A stretch of DNA of 64,000 nt. Source: Ralstonia sp. SET104. Lineage in GTDB: Bacteria; Pseudomonadota; Gammaproteobacteria; Burkholderiales; Burkholderiaceae. This document shows, one piece after another, positions 35,392 to 45,640 of this stretch. A model generated the notes under the pieces. The model was not told the DNA's origin. It searched no databases and worked only from the letters and a program-made list of their open reading frames with translations. Positions within the stretch are counted from its first letter, which is position 1. Every line of letters begins with the position of its first letter. The stretch lies in NCBI RefSeq assembly GCF_003851545.1, contig NZ_BHVX01000009.1:62001-126000 (forward strand). Reading direction: 5' to 3'. Position numbers and translations under genes: made by a program.

Positions 35392-37248
35392 TCAGGAAGC
35401 GGCCAGCGCCGGAGTAGACACATTCTGCGCGGGCTCTTCCACCACCCGATAGCTTACCGCAGTCAACGGATCGCCCTCGGGGATGTAACGCAGGCGCCGA
35501 TGGTGAAATCGTGCCACGGTGCTGCGGTGTGCCACGCTGACAATGGTCATATCTGGCATCGATTCCAGCATCAGGCTGTACATGAAAGCCTCCGTATCTT
35601 CGTCGAGTGCGCTGGTGGCCTCGTCGAGGAAGAGGTAATCGGGACGCTGCAGCAAGGCGCGCGCGAAGGCCAGGCGCTGCTGCTCGCCAGGCGACAACCG
35701 CAGGCTCCAGTTGCTGACTTCATCCAGTAGGTCAACCAGTGCCGGCAGGCGGCAGGCGGTCAGCACCTGGGCCAGCCGCTCGGCAGTGTACTGGGTGGCG
35801 AGATCAGGATACGAGAGCGCGTCGGCCAGCGTGCCCGACGGCAAATAACTGCGCTGCGGCAGGAACAGCACGCAGGCATCGTCCGGAATCTCGATGCGGC
35901 CCGAGCCATACGGCCAGATGCCAGCCACGGCGCGCACAAGCGTGCTTTTGCCGCAGCCCGACGGGCCGTTGATGAGCACACGCTCGCCACGTGCGAGGGT
36001 CATATCGAAGGGCTCGACCAGCAGGTCTTCGGGCTTGCGATTGGGCAGGTTGAGCGCGAGGTCACGCGCCTCGATGGCGGACACGGTGGCGATCTCAACC
36101 TCGACGTCGCGCACGCCCGCACGGTGCTCTTCTTCGCGCTCGGCGGCGCGCATGGCACGCTGGAATTCGATCAGACGATTGGTGGAGGCCTTCCAGCTCA
36201 CCAGTGTGCTGTAGTTGTCGACAAACCACGACATGGCGCCCTGCACCTGCCCGAACGCCGTAGCCACCTGCATCATGCCGCCCAGCGTGAGGGTACCGCC
36301 AAAGTAGCGCGGTGCAGAGACCAGGAACGGAAAGATGATGGCGAACTGCCCATAGCCTGAGCTGGCAAAGTTCAGCCGCCGCGTGTAGTCCATCAACTGG
36401 TTCCAGTTGGCGCGGATGCGCTCGAAGCGGCCGCGCAGAATGGCTTTTTCGGTCGGCTCGCCGCGGTACAGGGCGATGCTCTCGCTGTTCTCGCGCACGC
36501 GCATCAGCAGGAAACGAAAATACGCTTCGTAGCGCTCCTGCTGGAACGACAGCCCGATCAGCGGGCGACCCACGAAGTGGATGATGACCGAGCCCAGCAC
36601 CGAGTACAGCAGCGCGAACCACACCATGTAACCGGGGATGACGAAGTCGTGCCCACCCAGCGCAAACGCCAGCGGCCCCGACACCGCCCACAGGATGCCG
36701 AAGAACGACACCAGCGTGACCGCCGCGTTGAGAAAACCCAGCGCCAGCGTGAGCGTGGCATCTGTGAAGTTGCGCAGGTCGTCGGCGATCCGCTGGTCGG
36801 GGTTGTCAGCAGTGTGGGTCTGCTCCAGGCGATAGAACGCCTGCTTGCCGAGCCAGTCATCAACGAAGCTGCCCGTGATCCACGTCCGCCAGCGCATGCG
36901 CAGCATCATCGTGTAGTACTGGCGCAGCACGGACGCAATGATGATGAGCGCGGCAATCCAGGAGAAACGCCCAAGCTGGTGCCAGAACCCGGTCTTGTCC
37001 TTCTGTTCCAGCGCGTTGTAGAACAGCCGGTTCCAGTCGGTGAACAGCACGTTCATGTAGACGACGAACAGGCTGAGCGCGACCACCAGCGCCAGCAGCG
37101 CCCACGCCTTGTAGCGGTCTGCAGAAACCCAGAACGGCTTGATGAGTTGCCACGTCTCGGACAGATTCAACCGGCCGTGGTGAACATTCAGCTCGGCGAT
37201 GGAATCCTTATGAGAATCGGGCGTGGCGGCGGTGCGCGGTGTCGTCAT
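35392..37248 (-). CDS. ABC transporter of the SbmA/BacA-YddA type, fused membrane and ATPase domains
   Basis: This 618-residue protein starts with an SbmA/BacA-like membrane domain (RWRTWITGSFVDDWLGKQAFYRLEQ and NPDQRIADDLRNFT are hallmarks of the ABCD/YddA group). It ends with an ATPase: Walker A GPSGCGKST, signature LSPGEQQR, YLFLDEATSALDE. Relatives import peptides or act on very long chain fatty acids. SbmA itself lacks the ATPase, so this is closer to YddA. The substrate is unknown. The internal ATG for MTTPRTAATP was chosen; ten in-frame upstream residues look non-coding. Confidence 0.87.
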   Translation of the reverse strand: MTTPRTAATPDSHKDSIAELNVHHGRLNLSETWQLIKPFWVSADRYKAWALLALVVALSLFVVYMNVLFTDWNRLFYNALEQKDKTGFWHQLGRFSWIAALIIIASVLRQYYTMMLRMRWRTWITGSFVDDWLGKQAFYRLEQTHTADNPDQRIADDLRNFTDATLTLALGFLNAAVTLVSFFGILWAVSGPLAFALGGHDFVIPGYMVWFALLYSVLGSVIIHFVGRPLIGLSFQQERYEAYFRFLLMRVRENSESIALYRGEPTEKAILRGRFERIRANWNQLMDYTRRLNFASSGYGQFAIIFPFLVSAPRYFGGTLTLGGMMQVATAFGQVQGAMSWFVDNYSTLVSWKASTNRLIEFQRAMRAAEREEEHRAGVRDVEVEIATVSAIEARDLALNLPNRKPEDLLVEPFDMTLARGERVLINGPSGCGKSTLVRAVAGIWPYGSGRIEIPDDACVLFLPQRSYLPSGTLADALSYPDLATQYTAERLAQVLTACRLPALVDLLDEVSNWSLRLSPGEQQRLAFARALLQRPDYLFLDEATSALDEDTEAFMYSLMLESMPDMTIVSVAHRSTVARFHHRRLRYIPEGDPLTAVSYRVVEEPAQNVSTPALAAS

Positions 37249-37353
37249 GGCGAGGGCTTTGGCACGGCAGAAAGACAATCTGACGTCTTGCGCGCCACAG
37301 GGGTTCCGCGCAGGACGTGGCGATGCGTTACCAGGTGTTAGCGCCGACGGGGC

Positions 37354-37800
37354 TCAAGCGTCAGCGAGCGCCGCTTGCAGCGCGTACGACAGCGCCGGCA
37401 ACTTGGCCGTGATCCCGGCCATCCGCGCAGCATCGGGCTCGCGTTGCTCGGGGCCCCACACGGCTTCTGGAAAATGCGTGTCCCACCGATAGCGCGGGAT
37501 GACGTGCCAGTGCAGATGCGGCACAAAATTGCCAAAGCTGGCGAGGTTGATCTTGTCCGGTGCCAGCTCGGTGCGCAGCACACGCTCGACGCGGGTAACG
37601 ATTTCCATCAGCCAGAGGCGATCGGCATCGGACAAATCGGTCTGCTCGGCCACGTGGTCGTTCCAGATGACGCGGCAGAAGCCCGGAAAGCGCGCGTGCT
37701 CGACCAGCACCACGCGCGCCCTGGCATTGCGCCAGACGGGCTCGCCGCCGTCCCCGCCGTTGATCTGGCACAGCGCGCAGCCGGGCGAGCGCTCGATCAT
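37354..37800 (-). CDS. HIT family protein (nucleotide hydrolase/transferase)
   Basis: This 148-residue protein has the histidine triad near residue 97 as HLHWHVIPRY, preceded by INLASFGNFVPHLHWH. A CALC pair near the N-terminus could bind zinc. Such proteins hydrolyse nucleotide phosphoramidates or dinucleotides. It starts two bases after the stop of the large FAD/Fe-S gene, so translation is probably coupled. The specific substrate cannot be read from sequence. Confidence 0.88.
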   Translation of the reverse strand: MIERSPGCALCQINGGDGGEPVWRNARARVVLVEHARFPGFCRVIWNDHVAEQTDLSDADRLWLMEIVTRVERVLRTELAPDKINLASFGNFVPHLHWHVIPRYRWDTHFPEAVWGPEQREPDAARMAGITAKLPALSYALQAALADA

Positions 37801-37802
37801 CG

Positions 37803-40800
37803 TCACACCAGCACTCGCTCGATGCCGCCAGCGTTGGCCTGGGCCACGTAGTCCTGCAGCCAGGTCTCGCCGAGCACGTGGCGCGCCATTTCGACCACGA
37901 TGTAGTCGGCCTGCACCGAGACATCTTCGGTGTAGCGCGACAGGCCTTGCAGACACGCCGGGCAGCTCGTGAGGATTTTCACGTCGCCGTTGAAATCACC
38001 ACGCAGCTTGTCGGCGCCCTTCTTCATCTCCTCTTCCTTGCGGAAGCGCACCTGCGTGGAGATGTCCGGACGCGAGATCGCCAGCGTGCCCGACTCACCG
38101 CAGCAGCGGTCGTTCTTCTCGATCGCGCTGGCCTGGCCGTCGGCGCCGATGTTGCCGCCCATGAGCTGGTTGACCAGCTTGGTCGGGTCCATGGTCTTGA
38201 TCGGGGTGTGGCAAGGGTCGTGGTACATGTACCGCGTGCCTTGCACACCGTCGAGCTTCACACCCTTCTCCAGCAGGTATTCGTGAATGTCGATGATCCG
38301 GCAACCCGGGAAGATCTTGTCGAATTCATAGTCGGCGAGCTGGTCGTAGCAGGTGCCGCAGCTCACCACCACCGTCTTGATGTCGAGGTAGTTGAGCGTG
38401 TTGGCCACGCGGTGGAACAGCACGCGGTTGTCGGTAACGATCTTCTCGGCCTTGTCGTACTGACCATTGCCGCGCTGCGGATAACCACAGCACAGGTAGC
38501 CCGGCGGCAGCACGGTCTGTACGCCGGCGTGCCAGAGCATGGCTTGCGTGGCCAGGCCCACCTGCGAGAACAGCCGCTCCGAACCGCAGCCCGGGAAGTA
38601 GAACACCGCCTCGCTGTCGGGCGTGGTCTCCTTCGGGTTGCGGATGATCGGGACGATCTCGTTGTCCTCGATGTCCAGCAGCGCACGTGCGGTCTTCTTG
38701 GGCAGGTTGCCCGGCATCTTCTTGTTGATGAAGTGGATCACCTGCTCGCGCACCGGTGGCTTGCCCACCGTGGCGGGCGGATGCGCGGTCTGCTTCTTGG
38801 CGAACTTCTTCAGGATGTCGTGCCCCAAGCGCTGCGCCTTGTAGCCCCAGTCGAACATCACCTTGCGCGTGAAGTTGATGGTCTCGGGGTTGGTCGCGTT
38901 CAGGTAGAACATCGCCGCAGCGGTGCCGGGGTTGAACTTCTTCTGCCCCATCTTGCGCAGCAGGTTGCGCATGTTCATCGACACGTCGCCGAAGTCGATC
39001 TTGACCGGGCATGGCGTCACGCATTTGTGGCAGACCGTGCAGTGGTCGCCCACGTCGGCAAACTCTTCCCAATGCTTGACCGACACGCCGCGGCGCGTCT
39101 GCTCTTCGTACAGGAAGGCCTCGATCAGCAGCGAGGTGGCGAGAATCTTGTTGCGCGGGCTGTACAGCAGGTTGGCACGCGGCACGTGCGTGGCGCACAC
39201 CGGCTTGCACTTGCCGCAGCGCAGGCAGTCCTTGATCGATTCCGAGATGGCGCCGATATCGCTCTGCTGCATGATGATCGACTCGTGCCCCATCAGGCCG
39301 AACGACGGCGTGTAGGCGTTGCGCAGGTCGGCCGCCAGCCCTTGGGGGTCGTTCACATCGCGCAGCAGCTTGCCCTTGTTGAAGCGGCCGTTCGGATCCA
39401 CGCGGCGCTTGTACGCAGCGAAGTCGGCAATCTCTTCATCGGTCAGGAATTCCAGCTTGGTGATGCCGATGCCGTGCTCGCCCGAGATCACGCCGTCAAG
39501 CGTTCGTGCCAGCGTCATGATGCGGGCCACCGCCTTGTGGGCGTCCTGCAGCATGTCGTAGTCGTCCGAGTTGACGGGGATGTTGGTGTGCACGTTGCCA
39601 TCTCCGGCGTGCATGTGCAGGGCCACGAACACACGGCCGCGCAGCACCTTTTTGTGGATCGCCTGCGCCTCGTCGAGGATCGGCTTGAACTCGCCGCCGT
39701 TGAAGATCTTGCGCAGCTCGGCGCGAATTTCCGCCTTCCACGACACGCGGATCGTGCGGTCTTGCAGCAGGTGGAACAGGTTGGCGTCGGGCTGATTCAC
39801 CAGCCGGTCGTCGATGGTCTGCGCGAGGTAGCCCAGGCCGAGGCCGATCAGGCTGGCGCGCGCGGTGGTAACCGGCGTGTCGAGATGGTCCAGCAGGTAC
39901 TGCCAGCGAGCACGCGTGGTACGCAGCAGTTGCTGCGCCTGTTGCACGCGGTCTTCGAGCAGTTCGGCACTGGGAATCTCGTTAGCGTCGTCGGTACGGC
40001 CCAGCGGCAGGTTGCTGCCGGCAAAGAAATCGAGCAGCGCGTCGGTCAGCTTGAGCTTGTTCTTGATCGACAGCTCGATGTTGATGCGCTCGATGCCGTC
40101 GGTGTACTCGCCCATGCGATTGAGCGGGATCACCACGTCTTCGTTGATCTTGAACGCGTTGGTGTGCTTGGCAATCGCCGCGGTGCGTGAGCGATCGAGC
40201 CAGAACTTCTTGCGTGCCTCGGGGCTGACGGCCACGAAACCTTCGCCGCTCTTGCCGTTGGCCAGACGGATCACCTCCGAGGTGGCGCGCGCCACGGCGT
40301 CATCGTCGTCGCCAACAATGTCACCAATCAGCACCATCTTCGGGAACGCGTTGCGCTTGCTCTTGGTGGCGTAGCCAACCGCGCGCAGGTAGCGCTCGTC
40401 CAGGTGCTCCAGGCCCGCGAGGATCGCGCCACCGGGCTTCTTGGTCTCGGCGTCGAGGTAGTCCTTGATTTCAACGATGCTCGGGATCGCGTCGCGCGCT
40501 TGGCCGAAAAACTCCAGGCAAACGGTGCGGATCGACTTGGGCATGCGGTGCAGGATCCAGCGTGCGCTGGTGATGATGCCGTCGCAGCCCTCCTTCTGCA
40601 CGCCGGGCAGGCCAGCCAGGAACTTGTCGGTAACGTCCTTGCCGAGGCCTTCCTTGCGGAACTTGCGGCCTTCAATGGTGAGCGTTTCGGTGCGCAGCAG
40701 TTTGCTGCCGAGCGGCGCATTGCCATCGAACCACTTCAGTTCGAACGTGACGACGGGCGCGTCATGAATCTTGCCGAGGTTGTGGTCAAGGCGCTGGACT

Positions 40801-41810
40801 TCCAGCCAGTTGCCGTCCGGATCGACCATGCGCCACCAGGCGAGGTTGTCCAGCGCGGTGCCCCACAGCACGGCCTTCTTGCCACCCGCGTTCATGGCGA
40901 CGTTGCCGCCAATGCACGAAGCGTCGATCGACGTTGGGTCGACGGCAAACACGAGGCCGGCCTTTTCAGCGGCATCCGCCACGCGGCGCGTGACCACGCC
41001 GGCGCCCGAATAGATGGTCGCCACAGGGTGATCAACGCCCGGCAGGTCGGTCATCTCGACCGCATCCAGACGCTCGAGCTTTTCGGTATTGATGACAGCC
41101 GAGAACGGCGTGAGCGGCACAGCGCCGCCGGTATAGCCGGTGCCGCCTCCGCGCGGGATGATGGTCAGCCCAAGCTCGAAGCAGCCCTTGACGATGCCCG
41201 CGATCTCTTCTTCGGTATCGGGCGTGAGCACCACGAACGGGTATTCGACGCGCCAGTCGGTGGCGTCGGTCACGTGCGACACGCGCGACAGGCCATCGAA
41301 CTTGATGTTGTCTTTGGCTGTGACGCGGCCGAGCACCTTTTGCGCACGGCGGCGCAGGTCATACACCTGCGCGAATTCTTCCTGGAACGCCTTGACGGCG
41401 CGACGGGCGTGCACGACCAGTTGCTCGACCTTGGTCGCGCGCTCGTCACCTTCCGGGTCATGGTGCGAATCGTGGTCGGCCACGCGGCGCTTCTCGATCT
41501 CCGCCAGGCGGTGATTGAGGGCGTCGATCAGCATCTGCCGGCGCTTCGGGTTGTCGAGCAGGTCGTCCTGCAGGTACGGGTTGCGGCGCACCACCCACAC
41601 GTCGCCCAGCACTTCGTACAGCATGCGTGCCGATCGGCCCGTGCGGCGCTCGGCGCGCAGCTCGTCCAGGATCTGCCACGCAGACTCGCCCAGCAGACGA
41701 ATGACGATTTCCCGATCCGAGAACGAGGTGTAGTTGTAGGGAATCTCGCGCAGCCGGGGCGCAGCGTCCTGCGCCGTGAGTTTGGCGTCGATCAGAAGTG
41801 GGGCATTCAT
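37803..41810 (-). CDS. Large FAD/iron-sulfur oxidoreductase (GlcD-GlcF-like fusion with DUF3683)
   Basis: The 1335-residue protein joins an N-terminal DUF3683-type region to an FAD-binding PCMH domain ([18 protein letters not shown], near residue 220) and an FAD oxidase C-domain ([15 protein letters not shown]). Two ferredoxin clusters follow: [11 protein letters not shown] near 860 and [12 protein letters not shown] near 922. Two CCG modules end it (VVSCGTC...CCGYPQ; CCGESG). This is the layout of D-lactate or glycolate dehydrogenase GlcD plus GlcF in one chain. A 2-hydroxy acid is the likely substrate, with electrons going to quinone. The start [10 protein letters not shown] has only a weak ribosome-binding site. 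Confidence 0.9.
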   Translation of the reverse strand: MNAPLLIDAKLTAQDAAPRLREIPYNYTSFSDREIVIRLLGESAWQILDELRAERRTGRSARMLYEVLGDVWVVRRNPYLQDDLLDNPKRRQMLIDALNHRLAEIEKRRVADHDSHHDPEGDERATKVEQLVVHARRAVKAFQEEFAQVYDLRRRAQKVLGRVTAKDNIKFDGLSRVSHVTDATDWRVEYPFVVLTPDTEEEIAGIVKGCFELGLTIIPRGGGTGYTGGAVPLTPFSAVINTEKLERLDAVEMTDLPGVDHPVATIYSGAGVVTRRVADAAEKAGLVFAVDPTSIDASCIGGNVAMNAGGKKAVLWGTALDNLAWWRMVDPDGNWLEVQRLDHNLGKIHDAPVVTFELKWFDGNAPLGSKLLRTETLTIEGRKFRKEGLGKDVTDKFLAGLPGVQKEGCDGIITSARWILHRMPKSIRTVCLEFFGQARDAIPSIVEIKDYLDAETKKPGGAILAGLEHLDERYLRAVGYATKSKRNAFPKMVLIGDIVGDDDDAVARATSEVIRLANGKSGEGFVAVSPEARKKFWLDRSRTAAIAKHTNAFKINEDVVIPLNRMGEYTDGIERINIELSIKNKLKLTDALLDFFAGSNLPLGRTDDANEIPSAELLEDRVQQAQQLLRTTRARWQYLLDHLDTPVTTARASLIGLGLGYLAQTIDDRLVNQPDANLFHLLQDRTIRVSWKAEIRAELRKIFNGGEFKPILDEAQAIHKKVLRGRVFVALHMHAGDGNVHTNIPVNSDDYDMLQDAHKAVARIMTLARTLDGVISGEHGIGITKLEFLTDEEIADFAAYKRRVDPNGRFNKGKLLRDVNDPQGLAADLRNAYTPSFGLMGHESIIMQQSDIGAISESIKDCLRCGKCKPVCATHVPRANLLYSPRNKILATSLLIEAFLYEEQTRRGVSVKHWEEFADVGDHCTVCHKCVTPCPVKIDFGDVSMNMRNLLRKMGQKKFNPGTAAAMFYLNATNPETINFTRKVMFDWGYKAQRLGHDILKKFAKKQTAHPPATVGKPPVREQVIHFINKKMPGNLPKKTARALLDIEDNEIVPIIRNPKETTPDSEAVFYFPGCGSERLFSQVGLATQAMLWHAGVQTVLPPGYLCCGYPQRGNGQYDKAEKIVTDNRVLFHRVANTLNYLDIKTVVVSCGTCYDQLADYEFDKIFPGCRIIDIHEYLLEKGVKLDGVQGTRYMYHDPCHTPIKTMDPTKLVNQLMGGNIGADGQASAIEKNDRCCGESGTLAISRPDISTQVRFRKEEEMKKGADKLRGDFNGDVKILTSCPACLQGLSRYTEDVSVQADYIVVEMARHVLGETWLQDYVAQANAGGIERVLV

Positions 41811-42011
41811 GGCGTGCCGCTGGGGAGGGAGGGCGCGGCATAGAGAGCTCAAGCCGCGTGGTCTTTAAAGGGCAATTGTACTGCAAGGCGCGGTGTTGAC
41901 GCATTGCAACAACGGTATCCCTGCCGATGATGTGGGCGAAAAAATCGCCGCGTTTTCAATGGCTTGCGAAAAAGGCAGAGGCGCCCAGGTGCCGCTTGCG
42001 ACACGCAAACG

Positions 42012-42593
42012 TCACATCATCACACCCTTGATCCAGCCCAGAATGCCGTGCCAGAAGCCATCTGGCAGGGTCATGAGGGCTGCGGTCATGGCCAGATAAC
42101 GCAGGAATTTGCCGATGGCCATGTACATGGCGCTGGGCCAGAATTTCAGGCGCAGCCAGCCGGCCAGCGTGCAGAGCGGGTCGCCTATGCCCGGCAGCCA
42201 CGACACCAGCAGCGATACCGGCCCGATGCGGCGCATCCAGCGGAAGTACTTTTTGTCGAGCGGCGGCTCGCGGTGGCGCTTGGGGTGCGGCACGTGCTGG
42301 GCGTGCTCGGTGTTGTGCTGGCGGCGGCGGCGCGCCAGGTGGTAGCGCACCACCGCCAGCTTGGCCGCGTAGCCCATCCACCAGTCGACCACGCCGCCCA
42401 GCGTGTTGCCGACGGTGGCCACGATGATGGCTGGCCAGAACATCTCCGGATTGAGCTTGATGTAGGCGAACACCGCCGGCTCGGAGCCCAGCGGCAAGAG
42501 CGTCGCCGAGATGAAACTGACGAGGAAGATGGCAGGCAGCCCGACCTTGGGCAGGGCGAGCGTGGCAAAAAGCGTGTCGATCCACTGTTCCAT
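42012..42593 (-). CDS. YqaA/DedA-like inner-membrane protein (SNARE-associated domain)
   Basis: This 193-residue protein has a DedA-superfamily look: SFISATLLPLGSEPAVFAYI in the first helical pair, ATVGNTLGGVVDWWMGY, a basic cytoplasmic loop (residues 85-110) and VSWLPGIGDPLCTLAGWLRL, the family Pro-Gly reentrant segment. Members help lipid-carrier recycling or membrane homeostasis. The exact role here is unknown. The upstream neighbour is the SpmA-SpmB fusion. Confidence 0.87.
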   Translation of the reverse strand: MEQWIDTLFATLALPKVGLPAIFLVSFISATLLPLGSEPAVFAYIKLNPEMFWPAIIVATVGNTLGGVVDWWMGYAAKLAVVRYHLARRRRQHNTEHAQHVPHPKRHREPPLDKKYFRWMRRIGPVSLLVSWLPGIGDPLCTLAGWLRLKFWPSAMYMAIGKFLRYLAMTAALMTLPDGFWHGILGWIKGVMM

Positions 42594-42650
42594 GCGGTCG
42601 ATTGTAGAGGGCGGGCGGCCGCTGCGTCGCTTGGGGGCCGCCCTACCCGG

Positions 42651-43898
42651 TCAGGCGAAGAACAGGTAGGCGACGAGCACGGCACCGATCAGGCCGATCA
42701 GGTCGGCCCACAGCCCGCAGGCGAGCGCATAGCGCGTGTCTTTGACGCCGACACTGCCGAAGTACACGGCCAGCACGTAGAACGTGGTCTCGGTCGAGCC
42801 CTGGATGATGGCGGCCAGCTTGCCCTGGAAGGAATCGACGCCGTAGGTGGTCATCACGTCGACCATCAGGCCGCGCGCGCCGGCGCCGGAGAGCGTCTTC
42901 ATCAGGCCCACTGGCAGCGCGGGCACAAAGCGCGTGTCGATACCGAGGTGCGAAAACAGCGCCGAGAGCCCCTGCATCAGAACATCCATGCAGCCCGCCG
43001 CGCGGAATACGGCAATGCCCACCAGCACTGCCACCAGGTACGGCACGATGCCGATCGCCACCTGAAAGCCGTCCTTGGCGCCATCGACGAAGGTCTCGTA
43101 GACGTTGATGCGGCGGATCGCCCCGCACAGCAAGAACGCCACCACGATAGTGAGGATGGCGCCCGCGCCGATCAGGCCGATCCACGCGGCCATCTGCTGC
43201 GGCGGAAACTGACGCAGCCAGGCAAACAGCAATCCCATCGCCGCGACAAAGCCACCGAAATACGCGAGCAGCGCTGGCTTGAACAGGTTGATGCGCTGGT
43301 ACCACGCCACCGCCGCAATGCCCGAGCAGAACCCGATGAAGGTGGACAGCAAGGTCGGCAGGAAGATGTCTGCCGCGTTGAAACCGACCAGGCCCTGCTT
43401 GACCGCCATGGCCTGACGAATGGCGATGACGGACGTGGGCACCAGCGTCACGCCCGCCGTGTTGAGCACCACGAACATCAACTGCGCGTCGCTCGCGCGC
43501 TGTGGCTGCGGGTTGATCTGCTGCAGCTCGCGCATGGCCTGCAGGCCCAGCGGCGTGGCGGCATTGTCCAGACCGAGCACATTGGCCGACACGTTCATCA
43601 TCATCGCGCCGTTGGCCGGGTGACCAGCGGGCACGGACGGGAACAGGTGGCGCATCAGCGGGTTCACGAGCCGCGCGAACAAGTCCACCACCCCGGCACG
43701 CTCGCCCACGCGCATGATGCCCAGCCACAGCGCCATCATGCCGGTCAGGCCCAGCGCGATTTCGAAGCCCGTGCGCGCGGCATCGAACATGGCAGTGAGC
43801 ATGCGGGAGAAGACTTCCATATCGCCCTGCACCACCTGCACGCACGCGGTGATAAAGGCAACAAGGAAGAAGGCAAGCCAGACGAGGTTCAGAGCCAC
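42651..43898 (-). CDS. SpmA-SpmB fusion, nucleoside-recognition (Gate) domain membrane protein
   Basis: About 415 residues, with two Gate-type halves: SRMLTAMFDAARTGFEIALGLTGMMALWLGIM in the first and DGAKDGFQVAIGIVPYLVAVLVGIAVF in the second. The conserved MMMNVSANVLGLDNAATPLG matches SpmA and PVGLMKTLSGAGARGLMVD matches SpmB. In Bacillus these are two separate spore-maturation genes; Gram-negatives often fuse them. A transport role is inferred. No ATG fits, so a GTG at 43898 giving VALNLVWLAFF is proposed without a strong ribosome-binding site. Confidence 0.82.
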   Translation of the reverse strand: MALNLVWLAFFLVAFITACVQVVQGDMEVFSRMLTAMFDAARTGFEIALGLTGMMALWLGIMRVGERAGVVDLFARLVNPLMRHLFPSVPAGHPANGAMMMNVSANVLGLDNAATPLGLQAMRELQQINPQPQRASDAQLMFVVLNTAGVTLVPTSVIAIRQAMAVKQGLVGFNAADIFLPTLLSTFIGFCSGIAAVAWYQRINLFKPALLAYFGGFVAAMGLLFAWLRQFPPQQMAAWIGLIGAGAILTIVVAFLLCGAIRRINVYETFVDGAKDGFQVAIGIVPYLVAVLVGIAVFRAAGCMDVLMQGLSALFSHLGIDTRFVPALPVGLMKTLSGAGARGLMVDVMTTYGVDSFQGKLAAIIQGSTETTFYVLAVYFGSVGVKDTRYALACGLWADLIGLIGAVLVAYLFFA

Positions 43899-43929
43899 GG
43901 AAATTGCGCGTTGGTATCCGACAGGGCGC

Positions 43930-44856
43930 TCATTGTGCCTGCGGCGGCGCAGTCGGCACCGCAACCGGCTCGATGAGATGGAAGTTGTCGTAGTCGACGG
44001 TCGTGACGCCCTCTTCGTTATCGTGGATCAGGTCAACGTAGCGATGGCCCCACCGGATCTCATCGTGCCGCCACGAATAGCGCGCCTGCACCGTTTGCGC
44101 GGCAGTTTCATCCGCGCCTTCGATGGTGAGCAGCAGCAAGGCATCACCCGCGGCGAGCGATTCTGCGGTGGCGTTGTGCAGCGGGCTGGTCTCGTCGATG
44201 ACATGCATCATCACCCAGCCCAGCAGGAAGATCGGGTGCTCGCTGCGTTCGAGCTTCAGGTCGTGAATCTTGTAGATCGTAAAGCCCTCGGACGAGACCT
44301 CGTCCTGCAGCAGGCGCAGCCGCGCCGTGGCCTCGGCGATGACGTTCTGGCGCGCATTGGCCGCCCGCACCATCAGCGTCATCTTGCCGTTGAGCGGGCG
44401 CACCACCGCGTTGCGCGCAAACATGATCTTGGCGCGCGGGCGCGAGAACCGTGCAAACACCAGCCCTGTCGCCATGGCAATGCCCGACATGCCGATAAAG
44501 ATTTCCAGCGTGGCGATGAGGTGGGCGTAGGTCGTCTGCGGGTGCATGTCGCCATAGCCGACGGTGGCGAGCGTCTCGACGCTGAAGAAGAACGCCCCCG
44601 CAAAACCCGGCGGCGACTGGTTGGCGATGGATGCATCGCCCAGCGAGTACAGCCCGGCAAACACCGCGTTGAGTGTCAGGAACAGCGTGGCCAGCAATGC
44701 AAAGAAGGTCGGCCAGTTGACCTCCAGCGCGTGGTGGTAGAGATCGCGCCAACCCATCGGCGGCATGCCGTAGGCGATGACGTGCTGGGTGCCTGACCAG
44801 ACCTTGCGGCCTTGGCGCTGGGTGGGCTTGGGGAAAGACGACGGAGTGTTCATCAT
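43930..44856 (-). CDS. KirBac-type inward rectifier potassium channel
   Basis: This 308-residue protein has a pore region with two transmembrane helices (residues about 50-75 and 115-140) around the selectivity filter TVGYGD. A C-terminal immunoglobulin-like cytoplasmic domain of Kir channels follows (MTLMVRAANARQNVIAEATARL, GWVMMHVIDETSPL). The slide helix lies before the first membrane segment. It conducts K+ across the inner membrane. Two tandem ATGs (44856 and 44853) compete as start; neither has a clear ribosome-binding site. Confidence 0.9.
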   Translation of the reverse strand: MMNTPSSFPKPTQRQGRKVWSGTQHVIAYGMPPMGWRDLYHHALEVNWPTFFALLATLFLTLNAVFAGLYSLGDASIANQSPPGFAGAFFFSVETLATVGYGDMHPQTTYAHLIATLEIFIGMSGIAMATGLVFARFSRPRAKIMFARNAVVRPLNGKMTLMVRAANARQNVIAEATARLRLLQDEVSSEGFTIYKIHDLKLERSEHPIFLLGWVMMHVIDETSPLHNATAESLAAGDALLLLTIEGADETAAQTVQARYSWRHDEIRWGHRYVDLIHDNEEGVTTVDYDNFHLIEPVAVPTAPPQAQ

Positions 44857-44992
44857 CGGTGTTTGTTTGCAAATTTCCCCAAGGGAAAAGAACCATACAA
44901 GCATGAAAAATTACATCCCATTCGCCACAACCGACCGTGAGCGCATGACACGATAGCCATTTCCCAAAGCGTTTCATAACAGGAAGTGATCC

Positions 44993-45640
44993 GTGTCGAA
45001 TCCCGAGACATCAATGAATGGCAGCATCCCCTATGCACTTGGAATTTCCAGCATTGTGCGCATACCTATCCCGGGCACAGGCGGCCTCTGTATCGAGCTG
45101 AAACCACGCGGTCGCATCCCTCCCGGTGGATCGACTTCAACGCTGTTCTTTCAGGACATCTCAGGCAAGAAGCATCTGAGGCTTGATTATGGCTATAACG
45201 TCGCCACCAAGACCATCAATTACCACTGGAATCAAGCGCGTGTGTATTCCCAATTTGGGGTCAGCGATCATACGCCGGTGGGCAAAAGCGGCGTCGCACT
45301 TTATCAAGCAGCCAAGTACTTTCGGTATGCAGGCAGAACACTGGCCGTTGCAGGCGTTGCCATTGACATTGTGTCGATTGTCCAATCCAGAACACCAATG
45401 CGCAGAGCCTCGGAAGCCGTTAGCGGCTGGGCCTTGGCGTGGACGGGATGTCGAGCCATGGGGGCTGGCGGCGCTGCCGCCGGAGCTCTCGCATCACCCA
45501 TAGGCATTGCCGTTGGAGGCATAGGGGGGTGCGTGATTGGTGGCCTTATCGGCTACCAAGCAGGCAATTACGTTGGGGCCAACGTCTATGATTGGGCAAA
45601 CGCCATGTTCATCTCCCTCCCGCAAGTTCCAAAACCATGA
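44993..45640 (+). CDS. Candidate polymorphic toxin with C-terminal glycine-zipper membrane domain
   Basis: The 215-residue protein starts at GTG, six bases after AGGAAG. Residues 25-80 form a beta-rich head (IELKPRGRIPPGGS, HLRLDYGYN, INYHWNQ). Residues 100-150 hold a hydrophobic helix (YAGRTLAVAGVAIDIVSIVQ) and 150-195 a glycine zipper (GAGGAAAGALAS, GIGGCVIGGLIGYQAGNYVG) that should insert in membranes. I recall the HLRLDYG/NYHWNQ plus zipper layout from effector-like proteins near type VI secretion genes; no database search was possible. No signal peptide. The coupled downstream gene fits an immunity protein. GC content is visibly lower than in neighbouring genes. Confidence 0.6.
   Translation: MSNPETSMNGSIPYALGISSIVRIPIPGTGGLCIELKPRGRIPPGGSTSTLFFQDISGKKHLRLDYGYNVATKTINYHWNQARVYSQFGVSDHTPVGKSGVALYQAAKYFRYAGRTLAVAGVAIDIVSIVQSRTPMRRASEAVSGWALAWTGCRAMGAGGAAAGALASPIGIAVGGIGGCVIGGLIGYQAGNYVGANVYDWANAMFISLPQVPKP

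Noticed and set aside
37878-43976. Long plus-strand frames (about 770, 480 and 670 codons) over 37.9-44.0 kb
   Set aside because: They are mirrors of the large FAD/Fe-S, YqaA-type and SpmA-SpmB genes, with His/Arg/Gln-rich shadow composition and no ribosome-binding sites.
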